64,000 bases of DNA, taken from NCBI GenBank assembly GCA_008360975.2, contig CM039179.1, positions 53,854,666 to 53,918,665 of the forward strand. Direction: 5' to 3'. Positions 23,408-34,625 of this stretch are shown in pieces. The DNA comes from Lichenostomus cassidix (lineage: Eukaryota; Chordata; Aves; Passeriformes; Meliphagidae). Within the stretch, counting starts at the first letter, position 1; every line of letters starts with the position of its first letter. The notes beneath the pieces are model-generated. The model saw nothing but the letters and a program-made list of their open reading frames with translations, did not search any database and had not been told where the DNA came from. The position numbers were made by a program, and so were the translations under genes.

Positions 23408-25131
23408 CCCACCCTGAGCTATATGAAAATAAAGAAAACAACTTTTTCCTCAGCAGTATTTTTTGCTTTCACTTTCAAATTCTCAGTATACCAGAAAACA
23501 TAATTTCTTCTTTCATACTCTTTACTTATCAAGAGATAATTAAGAGCAGAGCAAAATAAGAGGGCAAAACAAAAATATAAAAATAAATTAAAATGTGATG
23601 CTAGAGCTATTAATTATATTTGAATGTATGGCAAGAAAGGAGGAAAGAGATAATAGGTATGAGAAGCCTGTATGAGTTCTACATTATAAAAACTGTGAAA
23701 CTTAAAATGCCTAGGGCTTGAGGAATAACTCACCTACAACAGTACGTCTCAGCAAACATGAATAAGCAACACAGGAATACAGATAAATGACCTTATATTC
23801 TCTAAACTTTTTCACTTAAAATCTCATAGTAATATTCAAAACATAATTAAACTCCAGACTAAAATGGAAAATCTGAAAATTTTGCATCATAGGAAAAGAA
23901 ATGTGAAGTGAAAATTTATGACATTGCAACTCACTATCAAGAATTTAGAAATCTGTTTGCATGGAAATCCAACATACCACATTGCTTGCACCAACAGAAA
24001 AATAACAGAACTAAGGGATTCTTAATTATTTTTTTCCCAATAGGGAGGTAATGGGACAAATGCAACAGATTTCATAGGGATTTTTACACAAGCGAAAAAA
24101 CTCAGAATAACTATTGCATATTAATTCAAGGATATTGCCTACACTTGAATTATATGTCAGGCTGATCATGCTGAAAACTACTCTGACATGTCTGAACGGC
24201 AGATGAGAAGGATTTTGAAAGAAAAAGTTTTGAAATTAAGTATGACAATTCAATCTATGATGTGTGATTCAGATTTTGCTGGAATTTGATCTGGAATGTT
24301 ACAGCTCAAATCTATATTCAAAATAAAGCAACATGATGTGACTGAAGCATTATAATTTCCTGGAGAATATCTGGTGTCCTTTCTCGCATAAAACACAGCA
24401 CATCCTACCTTATCTGTTATTAAGATTATTTTTAAGATACATTCCTTTTCACTACAAATCTAAATACCAGCTTGAAGGAATTTTAAAGGTGTTGCTTTTG
24501 TTTTTCTTACCTAGTATGACACAAAGTAGTAAGCAACCTGAAAACAGATGGTATAACAAAATAAGAATTCATAATGTAATTAGGTTATAATGCAAAAGTT
24601 AGGAAAATTTTTTGAAATATGGTACCACAAGAAGAAACACTATATAAGAAAAGATGAAATTTAGAAGATTTTCCTGTATTTCTTAGATGGTTTTGTGGAG
24701 AAAAGGTATCAAAGTATTTACTAGAACACAACTGACAGGAAATTAATACTGCAAGAAAAAATATATCTCAAAAGTTCATAATTATTTAACTTAATACCCA
24801 TTTTAATATTTTTGCACCCCTTTTTCATAATTATGTCCTTGTTTTGCTTGCTTTTAAAATTTCTTGCATTCCATTCACTTTCACTTCTTTCAGGGATCTT
24901 CTCTGCTCATGGCACTGACATAGAGGTCTGGGCATTGCAGGTTATCTGATCAGCAGTCACTGGTTGGAGTCAAGTTAACTTAGATTTGTGGGCTCAGATT
25001 TGAATAGTGCCTTGGATAATGCATTGCCAAACCTTTTTTCTTCAGAAAGCTATAGTCCCAAAATGGGTACATATAATATTTAGGTGGAGAAAACAATGCA
25101 CTACACATGCAGTTATGAATGAATATGTGTT
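23408..25131. other. Noncoding stretch
   Basis: AT-rich, with no recognised repeats and no frames above 60 codons until the retroviral LTR begins at 25132. Confidence 0.55.
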
Positions 25132-26044
25132 TGTGATGTGTTGACCTTGGCAGCTTCCAGCTGCCTACCCAGTCAGTCTCTCACTCCTGCCTGTCAACAG
25201 GACAAGGGAAGAAAATTATATGAAAAAGCTTTTAGACAGAGACAAAGGCAAGGTGATCAGTTGACAATTATGATCACAGGCAGTACAGACAACTTGGCAA
25301 AGGTTAATTTAATTTATTGCCAATTAAAATAGATTTGAATACTCAGAAACAGACAAAACCTAAAGCACCTTCCTTCCACTCCAAGCTCAACTTTATCTCT
25401 TTATTCTCCACTCATCTACTTCCACCTGACCCTCAGGGATGCAAGGGGAATGGCAAACTGTGGTACCAGACCATAGCAGTCTCTCCTTCCTTTATCCCAT
25501 GCTTTCCCCCTCTTCTGGTGTAGATCATCCTCATAATAATAAAGTGCTTCTGGGTGGGGTCCTGGACAGTTCTTTCAGGGCATATCCACCTGCCCTGGCA
25601 TGGTCCTTTGCACAGGCTGCATTGTAGATATCTGCTCCACTGTGCTTCTCTCTGCAGGCTGCAGGGAAATAGCTGCTCCACCATGGTGTCTTGAAGGGCA
25701 ATCCTGGCTCTTGCATCTGGAGCACCTCCTCCTTCACCTTGGTTCCTCCACCTCTTTTTAATCACTCCTCAGTGCCTATGTGTCATTTTGCCCTTTCTGC
25801 AGTGTTTTCCCCCAAGGTGACATCATCCCAGATGACATGGCTGCATCCCCTCCCAGTTTCCTCTTCTCCCTCTAACCCACTTGCTAGAAGGGCAGTGTGA
25901 AAAGCAGAAAATACCATGACTGTCAGCACTGTTCAGCACTAACCAAAATATCCTTGTGTTATCAACACTCTTTTTGGGACAAATCCAAAACATAACAAGT
26001 TGCTAAGAAAACAAGTAACACTATGTCCCAACCAAACCAGTACA
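25132..26044 (-). mobile_element. ERV LTR, 3' LTR of a truncated provirus
   Basis: Read on the minus strand the unit begins TGTACTGGTTTGGTTGGGAC at 26044 and ends GGTCAACACATCACA at 25132, with TG...CA termini. Words along it (GTTTTGGATTTGTCCC, GTTGATAACACA, TGCTGAACAGTGCTGACA, GGGAGGGG, then GGCAATAAATTAAATTAA near the end) follow the order I know from a common bird ERVL-type LTR family. The poly(A) signal on the minus strand corresponds to TTTATT at 25313-25318. At 913 bp it appears near full length. Outer flank GTGTT and inner flank TTTGG do not match, as expected if this is the 3' LTR of a provirus whose body lies at higher coordinates. Frames inside it (25433-25765 and others) are not genes. 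Confidence 0.7.
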
Positions 26045-26649
26045 TTTGGCTTAGCACATGAGGAGGTACATCATTTCCACTTCATACCACCTTGCATTTT
26101 CTCATCCTTACTGTTGGTGTCCTTGGACACCCTGACAGGACAGGTAGTCTGGCAATAAGAGCAAAGCCTTGTCATCTCTTCAGCTTCTCTCAGTATTCAA
26201 TATACAGCTAGAAGCAGTATCTGAAAGAGGGTGGAATTTTGAGTTGGTGTAGAGAGGTGTTGAGAATATAACCCAAGGGGGTTTGCATTCCATTCCCTCA
26301 CTGCCAGAAGCTCTATTAGGCCCACTATCATCATATATAGAGAGCTTAAAATTCAAAGTTTTATTGACCAATATGGGCCCCAAAGCCACAACATGTAAGG
26401 CGCCTGTCTGGGATAAAGTTGATTTTTTTTCCTTTACCCACAATTTTAGTTAGGCTTTCCCCCACATATATGATACAATAGCCACAAGATCTGTGTGAGA
26501 TGGGGACAAATTGACTCCCATAATCCAGAATTCCAACAAAGTACTTTTATCTTTTGTATTTAGATATATGTAAGAGAGTTTGTTTGGCCACTTCAGGCAG
26601 CATGTGTCAGGGTTTCTGACATAATTTCTGTAGTGGGCTCTCATATTAT
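26045..26649 (-). mobile_element. Probable degraded ERV internal sequence
   Basis: Lies between the reverse-transcriptase remnant and the LTR on the same strand. Minus frames of 87 codons (26180-26443) and 64 codons (26450-26644) are open, but I cannot assign them to RNase H, integrase or env. The distance to the LTR is far too short for a complete 3' half, so a deletion is implied. No clear polypurine tract adjoins the LTR. Confidence 0.4.
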
Positions 26650-27310
26650 CTTTTGAGATAATATCAAATTTTTGGTTTTAATCTTTTGAGATTGGTCGCA
26701 CATCTCTGTTTTTCATGATGTCTAAAATATTGCCATGAGTTTCTCTGACTTCCTGCTCAGTGAGCCCAGTAATGATACTAAGATCCATGTAATGGAAAAA
26801 TTTACAATCTGGAGAGATATTATTATTCTCCAGATGTTGTGCCACTAGCCTGTCGCAGATAATAGGGCTATGCAAAAGTTCCTAAGTCAGGACAGCAAAA
26901 GAATATTGTAGTCCTTCCCAAGAAAAGTCAAATCATTCCTGGGACTCTGAAGTAATGGATGTGCTAAAAAAGGATGAGCCATATCAATCACAGCATGCCA
27001 TGTTGCAGCTTCTCTCTCAATACATTCTAACAGTATCAATACATTTGGGACAATTGCAGCCATGGGAGAGGCTGCTTTATTTATTAGCTGGTAATCTACC
27101 ATCATGCATCAGCAACCTCCTGGCTTCTTTAGGGGCCAAATAGGACTATTAAGGGGAGAGTGGTGTGGCAGATAATAGCCATCTCCAACAATACTTCAAC
27201 TGCGTGATTCCAGCATGCCTCCCTCGGTAACTGATACTGTTTCAAGGCTGCTGAGTTTGGAGGTGGCAGTAAAATCACTGGTGCACTAAAGTACTTAACC
27301 CACCTAAATA
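26650..27310 (-). pseudogene. ERV pol remnant, reverse transcriptase (ERVL-like)
   Basis: Minus-strand remnant of a retroviral reverse transcriptase. Conserved blocks appear in the right order: a KQYQLP-like start of the RT (about 27240), NSPIWP (27133-27150), VDYQLINK (about 27077-27100), a VPN block and a VIDMAHPF block corresponding to the first catalytic-aspartate region, SPIIC (about 26865), and HYMDL (about 26779-26795) where the catalytic Y-x-D-D motif is expected. The last is changed so that the second aspartate is lost. The pieces lie in different frames, with at least one frameshift just before NSPIWP and a stop between 26887 and 26875, so no functional polymerase can be made. The block spacing resembles ERVL-type pol. 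The LTR at 25132-26044 lies downstream on the same strand. Confidence 0.75.
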
Positions 27311-28100
27311 ACCTTCATTCCTAAGGAATATTTTCCACCTAATGTAAAGAAGTTTTTACACATCAAAATGTTGTCCTCTATGATTTATCTGGGAACTTGA
27401 GGCACACTTACTCAGGAAACAAATTTTTCTCAGACATAGAATTAGGTAGATTTCATGGGATGGCTCTTCAGAACCACCAAATATATTTTTGTATATGGTG
27501 ACTATGTGGATAGTGAAAAAGATTCATGTGAATCTCAGTTACTTCAGCATGGTATGGAAGTGAGATCTTTGGCCAGGGCTTTTTTCCCCATTTTAATAGA
27601 TAACTAGTGGGATTTATGCTTGATGATCCTCCTGTCCCACTCCATCCCCTTGGCACATCATGAGTTTTTTTGCCATGCCTGAGTAATTTTCATGTTGGTT
27701 TGGATATTGTTTTTAAGGACAATGGAGATTAAATCCTGAGTGAATTTGACTGGGAGGATTCTTTCTCCTCCTCCCCCTGACTAGCAACAGAAGCCAAGTG
27801 TATTACTACATCAATAGTACACATCTTGTAATAGTTTCTTTATCTTTTCCCTAGACAGTCCCCAATTACACAAAATTATGTCTTTAGTATAAGGAGGATG
27901 TTTGTAAACAAATGGGACTGCATAACAGAGGTGAATAAAAAAATTTAGATGTATATTCACAAAAATATTACTGTAAAGGCTTATGCACCAGAACAGCTGG
28001 CAAAAATAAAGAGGCCTTTTGTCAGGAACATTTAGAATGGATCTCTTTGCCAGGCAAGTCCTCTTTCAGAAAATTCATTCTTTTTTTTGTTAGTCTACTA
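27311..28100 (-). other. Possible further ERV internal sequence, unassigned
   Basis: If the provirus continues upstream, this is where protease and gag remnants should lie. A 62-codon minus frame at 27468-27656 is open but not recognisable. No 5' LTR matching 25132-26044 is found here or farther right, so the element is 5'-truncated or decayed beyond sight. Confidence 0.25.
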
Positions 28101-30356
28101 ATTCCCATTGATTTTTCAACACTCTTTCAACTGCAGATATGGGTGACGTTTTCAAACCGTCATTTATTTATAAGAAGGTGATAATGTTACTGAAGGAAAA
28201 AAATAGTTTAAGCCATTTATTTAATTGAAAATTAGAGATTTAGCAATGCAAAGAAGTCTTGTGGATTTTTTTTCCCTTACATTTCAATGATTATATGGGT
28301 AGCTTTAGGACCCTGATTGTAAGATCTTTTCAATTAATTTCAAGAGTCAAAAGAAGAAACTTTGAACAGATCCATTTGCCTTCCCATAAACAAAATTGCA
28401 GCCTTTTCAAACCAAACTTCCAAATTTCTTGTAAACTGACTTCAAAAGTTAACTTCTGTGGCAAATCAGTGTTCTGTCCTGCAACTTCTTTAAATTCTGA
28501 GCCTGTAAACCAGAAAGAAACAAGAAATTAAATGTGACTATTAATTCAACTTCTAGGGGAAAAAAAAAAAGTAAGGAAAATTTCATTATAAATACTTTGC
28601 AAATGTTAGATTAATTTCATGGAAGTTATTGAACAACTATCAGGAACAATTTTTACTTACTACAAAGCTATAGTAAGGCTGAAATCAAATAAAGTATGTA
28701 TAAAATTATTTGCTTTAGTCTGTGTTTTTCAAAAGACAGTGCAGAAGAAACCAAGTTTCAAATATATATGGGATGAAAAAAAACAAGAAATCTGGAACTC
28801 ATGGAAAGAAAATCTCAGGTAGGTAACTATTTTCTCAGCTTCACAGAAATACATTGTCATTCAAGTAAAAGTTACATGAAAAAACTACAGTTCTATTCAC
28901 AGAAAAGTAAATACAGTCTGGAGATATTAAGTGGAAAACACCAGCACCTTTTTGCTGAGGAATTGGACTCTGCATGACTGTGTAACATGGGAAACCTGAA
29001 GAATATTTGGTTCTTTCACAAACCTGCACAGGAAGAGGAAGAAACTTAATGTAAGAAAAGTTATACTAGACCTTAATAATTATGACCAACAAAAGTAAGC
29101 TTTAAATGTTTTTTACTTATTTATTAATTTTTAATTTTATTCTACTTTGAAAATGGCTTTAGATTAAATGTATTTGTATGTGGATAGGCTAAAATAATAA
29201 CCATTTTCTAATACTGATATAAACTTTGTTTCTGAAATCTGATTTAAAAAATAATAATTTTGAAACCATTATGCACTGCTGTCAACTGCTTTTTGACTAT
29301 CATGATAATAAAATAGTGTTTGCTAAATGAATGCCAGAGTTGCATTCCTCCCCAGGATATCTTTCAAGGTGCTGTTTGTTGCGTCTCATCAACTTGGACT
29401 GAAACAAAATCTCTGAATATAATATTATTAATACATATTTTTTCTCCTCTAAAATTTTATTCCTAATGAAAACTATCATATATATTGCCTATTCATAAAT
29501 ATTAATATTTAAATTTATGTCTTTTAAAAATGTATAACAGGAACTTTGACATTTTTAATGTAATCAGAAGGAATTCTCTTGGTAAGCATGCTCTCTTCAA
29601 TCTTTCTTCTGAAATAAACTCAACATATTGAACACTGCACAACAATTTACGATCTGGAATGGTCAAAATTGTGGCTGACCACCGGGGACTTGCAATGCAA
29701 TACGAACTGTCTCCTGACTGGCAAACTCCATTTAATTTCTCTCCTCTTACCTAGGAATAAATGTTCCAATACTTCTAACTTGTGACCTTAGGGAGTAACT
29801 TACCTGAAAGTCAAAGTTAAAGGAGGTAGTAATTTAAGGGAGCTTAGTTACTACAGCAGATTTGTAGCCCAATGTGATAGGCAAAGAAATAAATTCAGGT
29901 GTAATTAGGAAGATGAGATAGAAAATCCTCTAGCAGAAGAAAACTGAAAATCACACACAGAAAAAGATAGATATAGCAATTTAAAGGTTATTGGAAATCA
30001 TATTCTCTATTAGCTATTTTGAGCTGGGGCACATTTCTCAATTTCCCTTGGCAAAAATGTTCTTTCTTGTATAAATAATAAATATTCATTGGAGCACCAA
30101 CTTGAAACCATTTCATTAAACTCATGTTCAGCATCTTCTTCTTCAACTCACGTTTAACTATCTCCTCAATTTCTGTGATAGGTTGTACATATGTCTAAAA
30201 TTGGAAAAAAAAAGTGTCCATGCCTTTCACTGTTATCAAATGTGATTTGAAGCTGTAGTAAACAAAATGATCTGTTCCTTATAGATAAACTCAAATGACT
30301 GTTAATTAATATTAGAAAACCAATATGAACACAATTAAAAAAAAAAAACAACCCCC
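28101..30356. other. Noncoding stretch
   Basis: AT-rich and without named repeats. A 90-codon plus frame (28259-28531) and a 67-codon plus frame (28619-28822) have no recognised motif. The latter ends shortly before a CTCAGGTAGGTAA word at about 28814 that could serve as a splice donor, but no matching acceptor and homology can be shown. Confidence 0.45.
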
Positions 30357-30394
30357 CACAACAATAACTCCAAAAACCAGGAGTTATTGTTGTG
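30357..30394. repeat. Perfect inverted repeat, 15-bp arms
   Basis: Arm CACAACAATAACTCC (30357-30371), loop AAAAACCA (30372-30379) and arm GGAGTTATTGTTGTG (30380-30394), with no mismatch. It is preceded by an A-run and a C-run (30337-30357). It has no T-run typical of a bacterial terminator context, and none is expected here. It may be a small foldback duplication made during repair. Confidence 0.95.
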
Positions 30395-31200
30395 CTTTTT
30401 GAATACTGAAGAAAAAACCCTCAAGGATTAGCCTATGTTAAAACATACTCCAATGGCAAAGAGTATTCCTAAAAGAATACTACGTTTTCTTTATATTCAT
30501 TTTCAATGCTCCTTACTTTCCTTACTCTCTTCAAATTTTGATGATAAATTTCCAGCATTTCCATCACTGATGGTGAAGAATTCAAATTACTAACACGATT
30601 ACAAATCTCAGGAGAGAGGAAAAGGAGTAATCACCCCATTATTAAGGACAATTGCACAAGACATGACAGGTGACCTGAGATGCCAGATGCTATATTCTTG
30701 GTAGCAGAAGATTGCAAGAACGAGTATGCTCACTGGCATTCTCACGACGTTGGGTTAATGCCTTACTTGGAGAAGAGAGGATACCTCTGTCTTGTTAAGT
30801 AGTACTACTACACAGTTACTATGGCTTCATTAAGTATCATGTACTCCGTTGTATAACTGAAAGTCAGAAGGTGACTTCTATAATGCTGTACTCTCCATGG
30901 TGTTAGCCAATTCAGGATGTGGTTCAGATGACATCAATATTCCTGATGTCCACCATGAGTGAGGAAAAATGTAAAACCTGTAAAAGCGCTCTAATGATCA
31001 CATCATAGGTAAAGCAGGGAAATCTTGCGCCTGTGCAAGATACCTCAACATGAGCTGGGGGAGGGCACCCAGGTTTTCTCAGGTCATTGATGAGAACTGG
31101 TCCAAATCAGAGCACAATATGATGTGTCTCTGTTTCACTGAAGAGGGCAAGACTATGTCCTCCCTGCTTTGATGCTCCTCCTCTTTGCTGCTCCTCCACA
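30395..31200. other. Noncoding stretch
   Basis: No recognised gene or repeat. The sequence becomes less AT-rich after 30620, approaching the LTR-like segment. Confidence 0.45.
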
Positions 31201-31620
31201 AGGCAATAGGATTTTTTTACTGGTTATTCTGATATCATTACACAATTTCCCCAAAGTTTGCTTTATTGCACAGCATTTATACAACCACTCTCTTGCTGGG
31301 TGCTGCCTGGGCCAGCCTATTGAATATCTCTTTTTTTACCATCGATGATTTAATCAATCATTATCTCTTTCATCTGCCACTGCTGGTGACTCCTTTACAT
31401 TATTTTTTGGTACTACTTTTCAGGCAAAATTGTGCAATTCTTCTTGGTACTTTCACATTGTTAATAACCATCATGCAAACGTTGTTCACATGCATCCGCC
31501 AAGCACATTTGAGGCCAGTTTTAGTGAATCAATTCCAAAATAGAAAAACCATCAGTGGGAAATTCACTCTCTAAGCAAAAAGGGCTTAGGCCCCACCATG
31601 AATTGTAGAGGAAATTTCGA
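31201..31620 (-). mobile_element. LTR-like segment with fused TATA and poly(A) signals
   Basis: On the minus strand TATAAA (31282-31277) is followed only 10 bases later by AATAAA (31267-31262), an arrangement found in LTRs with a very short R region, as in alpharetrovirus-like elements. The upstream part (toward 31600) would be U3. I cannot fix TG...CA ends or a target-site duplication. The plus-strand 102-codon frame at 31266-31574 is hydrophobic and could suggest membrane segments, but it lies antisense to this arrangement and resembles nothing I know, so I treat it as chance. Confidence 0.35.
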
Positions 31621-33182
31621 AGGTAATTTAAAAAATTTAGGCTTCCAACTTACAGATCATTGAGCTATCCAAAGATAGAGGGGATGATTCTAAGTCCTTA
31701 TCAATACAGAGTTATGAAAAAATCTTGAGATTTTGGACCCTAGGCTAGGTTAAAAAAAACAGTGCCCAAATAAAAATTGTTTTGCCAAGCCGATTTTCAG
31801 AGAATTTCAGGCTCCTGTTTGTTCTACAATTTTTTTTTAATAGGCAGCTGATTTGGTGCATCTCACCTTTTTGCCTGTATCTGTATTAATCAATCTGAGA
31901 AAACTTCTAAGTTTTTCCTAGAGCATGTTATACATACCAGCCATGACCCATCTCCCTAATAGAACAAGGCTCAGGAAACTGAGAGTGAGTTCCTTTTTCC
32001 TAGTTACTGATTTCTACTGAAAGTAAACCCAGGCTTTCTGACTAAAAGAGCACCATACCACATTTTCTTTTTTTTTTTTTCTTAATATCAATCCTTGTTT
32101 TTCCACCCTATGTTTTCTTTTAGAAAGCTACCAATAGGAGTTTTGGTGGGTTCTGTATTTTTAAGAAGTGAATGTATGTCTTCTGTCTCTAAATACATGT
32201 AGAATGTTTTTGTTATTTTCTTTCTTCATTTTTTGTCTGCAGTCTGAAGAGGATAAAGGCTTTATTTCACTCCCTTCTTTGCAGAACATTATTACATTCA
32301 AATTTTATTGTGGATCTAGTCTGCAAACATTTAATGCACCAACAGGTCGATGAAATACACAAACCAAACTATTTCAAAATGTAAAAAATACTGGCACAGA
32401 ACTGTATATTGGGAAGAAGTTTAAATTATATTTCAGTACTAGCTGAAAATAAATTTTACATACAATTTTCTGCATTCATTGAAAAGATTATAATCAGGAA
32501 CAACAGTAAATGTAGATACCTGAAAGAAAAAAACAACAAACAAAACATTTTCCCATTTCTTTCTAGTAAGTTGTTCAATTGAAAGAACAGCTTTACAATG
32601 TTACACAGAACATATTTTTTTCTTCACAATTAAAATAGGACTAATACTTGGTAATTACTAAACATTAAATTTTTCCAATTATTATACTTTATTAAAAACA
32701 CGTATAAATTAGTTTAAATGGTGTCTGAGATGAAAAATAGGCTATGTTGTGTTCCTTAAATTTTTTATTATCTCTCACTAGTCACTGTTTGTTAACCAAT
32801 ATGTTGTTGCCAAGAAAGTAAAAAGCAAACAAACAATAGCCATAATTTATGTATGGATCTATTGCATTTGTGCCCAATTGCTGTTGAGCTGCATAGTTTA
32901 TGTTCTCTATGCTGGCACGTTTTCCTAAAAAAGCTTGTTTTGGAGCCATTTTCATAGTGTATAATTGCATCATTGATGAGACTGGCAGAGAATAAGGGAA
33001 AATTGTGTTGGCTTATGCCCCAAAGAGTGAGAAGAATTTAAAAAGAAAATAAGGAGGGGAGGAACAAAAATCATTGTTACTCTAGAGTAAAAAACAAGAT
33101 GCTTTTTGAATGAGAGGCTAGTTTCCAGAGTCCAAAATCTAATTGTAAGAAATGAACAGAAGAAAATTAATGCTCTTGGGAA
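31621..33182. other. Noncoding stretch
   Basis: No recognised elements. A 12-base T-run and a pyrimidine-rich stretch near 32063-32110 and a short A/C-rich tract at about 32526-32550 are present. Confidence 0.45.
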
Positions 33183-33310
33183 AATAAAACAAAACACTCC
33201 AAAAAACCAAACCAAAACAAATACTTGAAACCTACAAAATCGAACCAAAAACACCCACAAAACCAAAACAAAACCAAACAAACCCACAAAAGAAAAAAAA
33301 CAAAAACAAC
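33183..33310 (+). repeat. A/C-rich low-complexity tract
   Basis: About 125 bases of AAAAC, CCAAA and ACAAACCC words with almost no G or T. Long frames on both strands here (32970-33586) are caused by this composition together with the following pyrimidine-rich stretch. Confidence 0.85.
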
Positions 33311-34479
33311 CGATTGCTGTTTAAACAGGAAAATTCTATTTCTTATATTGCAAACAATTTCACTTTTTTCCCCCCCTACAGCTTTAAATTTCTTCTTCAA
33401 TTCTTCTTCCTTTTGTTTCTCATTCCCTTCTGCAATAGTAGAGCTATAAATCTGCACTGTGACTCATTTAAAAAGCTCACACCCTATCTCTCCTTATCTC
33501 CCTTAGATCACACCTCCTTTACCTCCATTCCTTTTAGCTCCCTTTCTTCATCCCATCCCATCTTTCTACAGTTACTCATTTTTTGACCTCAAACACTGTT
33601 TTCACGTGTGCTTTGGCTTCCCTAAACTTAAATAATAATCACCTAACTTCAGCACCACTTAATTTCTCCTTGGTCTCATATTTTTCTCTGCTTTAATATT
33701 GCTCTAATTAACTTTAGCCCAGATAACACCTTTGGGTAAATTTAATTTTGAATTTTCAGCTTTCATTGGTTTTTGACCTATCTTTTTAAGATTATTGACA
33801 CACTGTTCTCTTCAGGAAGATACTAATAATTTCATTTTTCCTTTTACCTGTTCAGATATGTAAAACAGCTTATTTCTGAAAAGATTTTTTCATAACCCTC
33901 AAAAAAACTTCTGAAAAGACTGACTGCTTCAATATATGACAAAGTATACTGGATTTTTTTTTTATGGTGCTTTATTAAGTGTAACTTAAGTTATCACATT
34001 TTTTGCCAGTCAATTGTGATCATCTATAAAAACCCATATGAATATTCAAAAAAAACTGGCTAAAAAAGAAATTTTTCTGTTTCTCATTTTTAACTCAATT
34101 GCAACACAATTGAGGAAATATTTTCAAGTAAACAACTCCAAGTCATATTAAGCTTTGGTTATAGCGCACGTGCAACCCGTTAATTTTTGAATTAAATATA
34201 GATTATATTGCCACAAACTGCAATCCAATAAAATCCATATGCAGAGATTCATATATATTATTATTGTCTGCTCTGATATTTGGGAAAAAACAACAAAGAA
34301 ACAAGAAAGGGAATAGTCTTTATTCTCCTTTTGAAAGTCGTTCCCAGTGGCTGAAGAAAACACTCTCTAAACTGCTACTCCAGTCAATTGTTTATCCATT
34401 TGAAAGTCATTACCGGAAGCATATTTTTATTATACATAATTATATAATATATAATATATGTTTATAGGTATATATGGAG
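33311..34479. other. Noncoding stretch, pyrimidine-rich at left
   Basis: 33365-33560 is rich in T and C (TTCTTC, CTCCCTT and CCTCC words) and mirrors the A/C tract before it. The rest is AT-rich with an (AT)-type run near 34437-34460. No genes. Confidence 0.5.
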
Positions 34480-34625
34480 CACTTGCCCTTGTTTCCACCT
34501 CCTGAAATATACTTGTTTCACTCTGAGTTGGCTCGCTAAGTCCTTATCCATCCATGGAGGCCTCCTGGTATTTTTGCCCAATTTCCTCCTTGATGGAGGA
34601 CAAGGACCATCTATGTGTCTGCCTA
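34480..34625 (-). mobile_element. Possible old CR1 fragment (antisense)
   Basis: The plus strand carries words such as CCATCCATGGAGGCCTCCTGG and TTTTTGCCCAATTTCCTCCT, in the order I associate with the antisense of a 5' coding part of bird CR1 elements. Similarity is only in short blocks, so this is tentative. Confidence 0.35.

Noticed and set aside
25433..25765. 110-codon minus-strand frame
   Set aside because: It falls within the ERV LTR at 25132-26044 and resembles no protein.
31266..31574. 102-codon hydrophobic plus-strand frame that could suggest a membrane protein
   Set aside because: T-rich DNA naturally encodes hydrophobic residues. There is no recognised family, and LTR-like signals run on the opposite strand.
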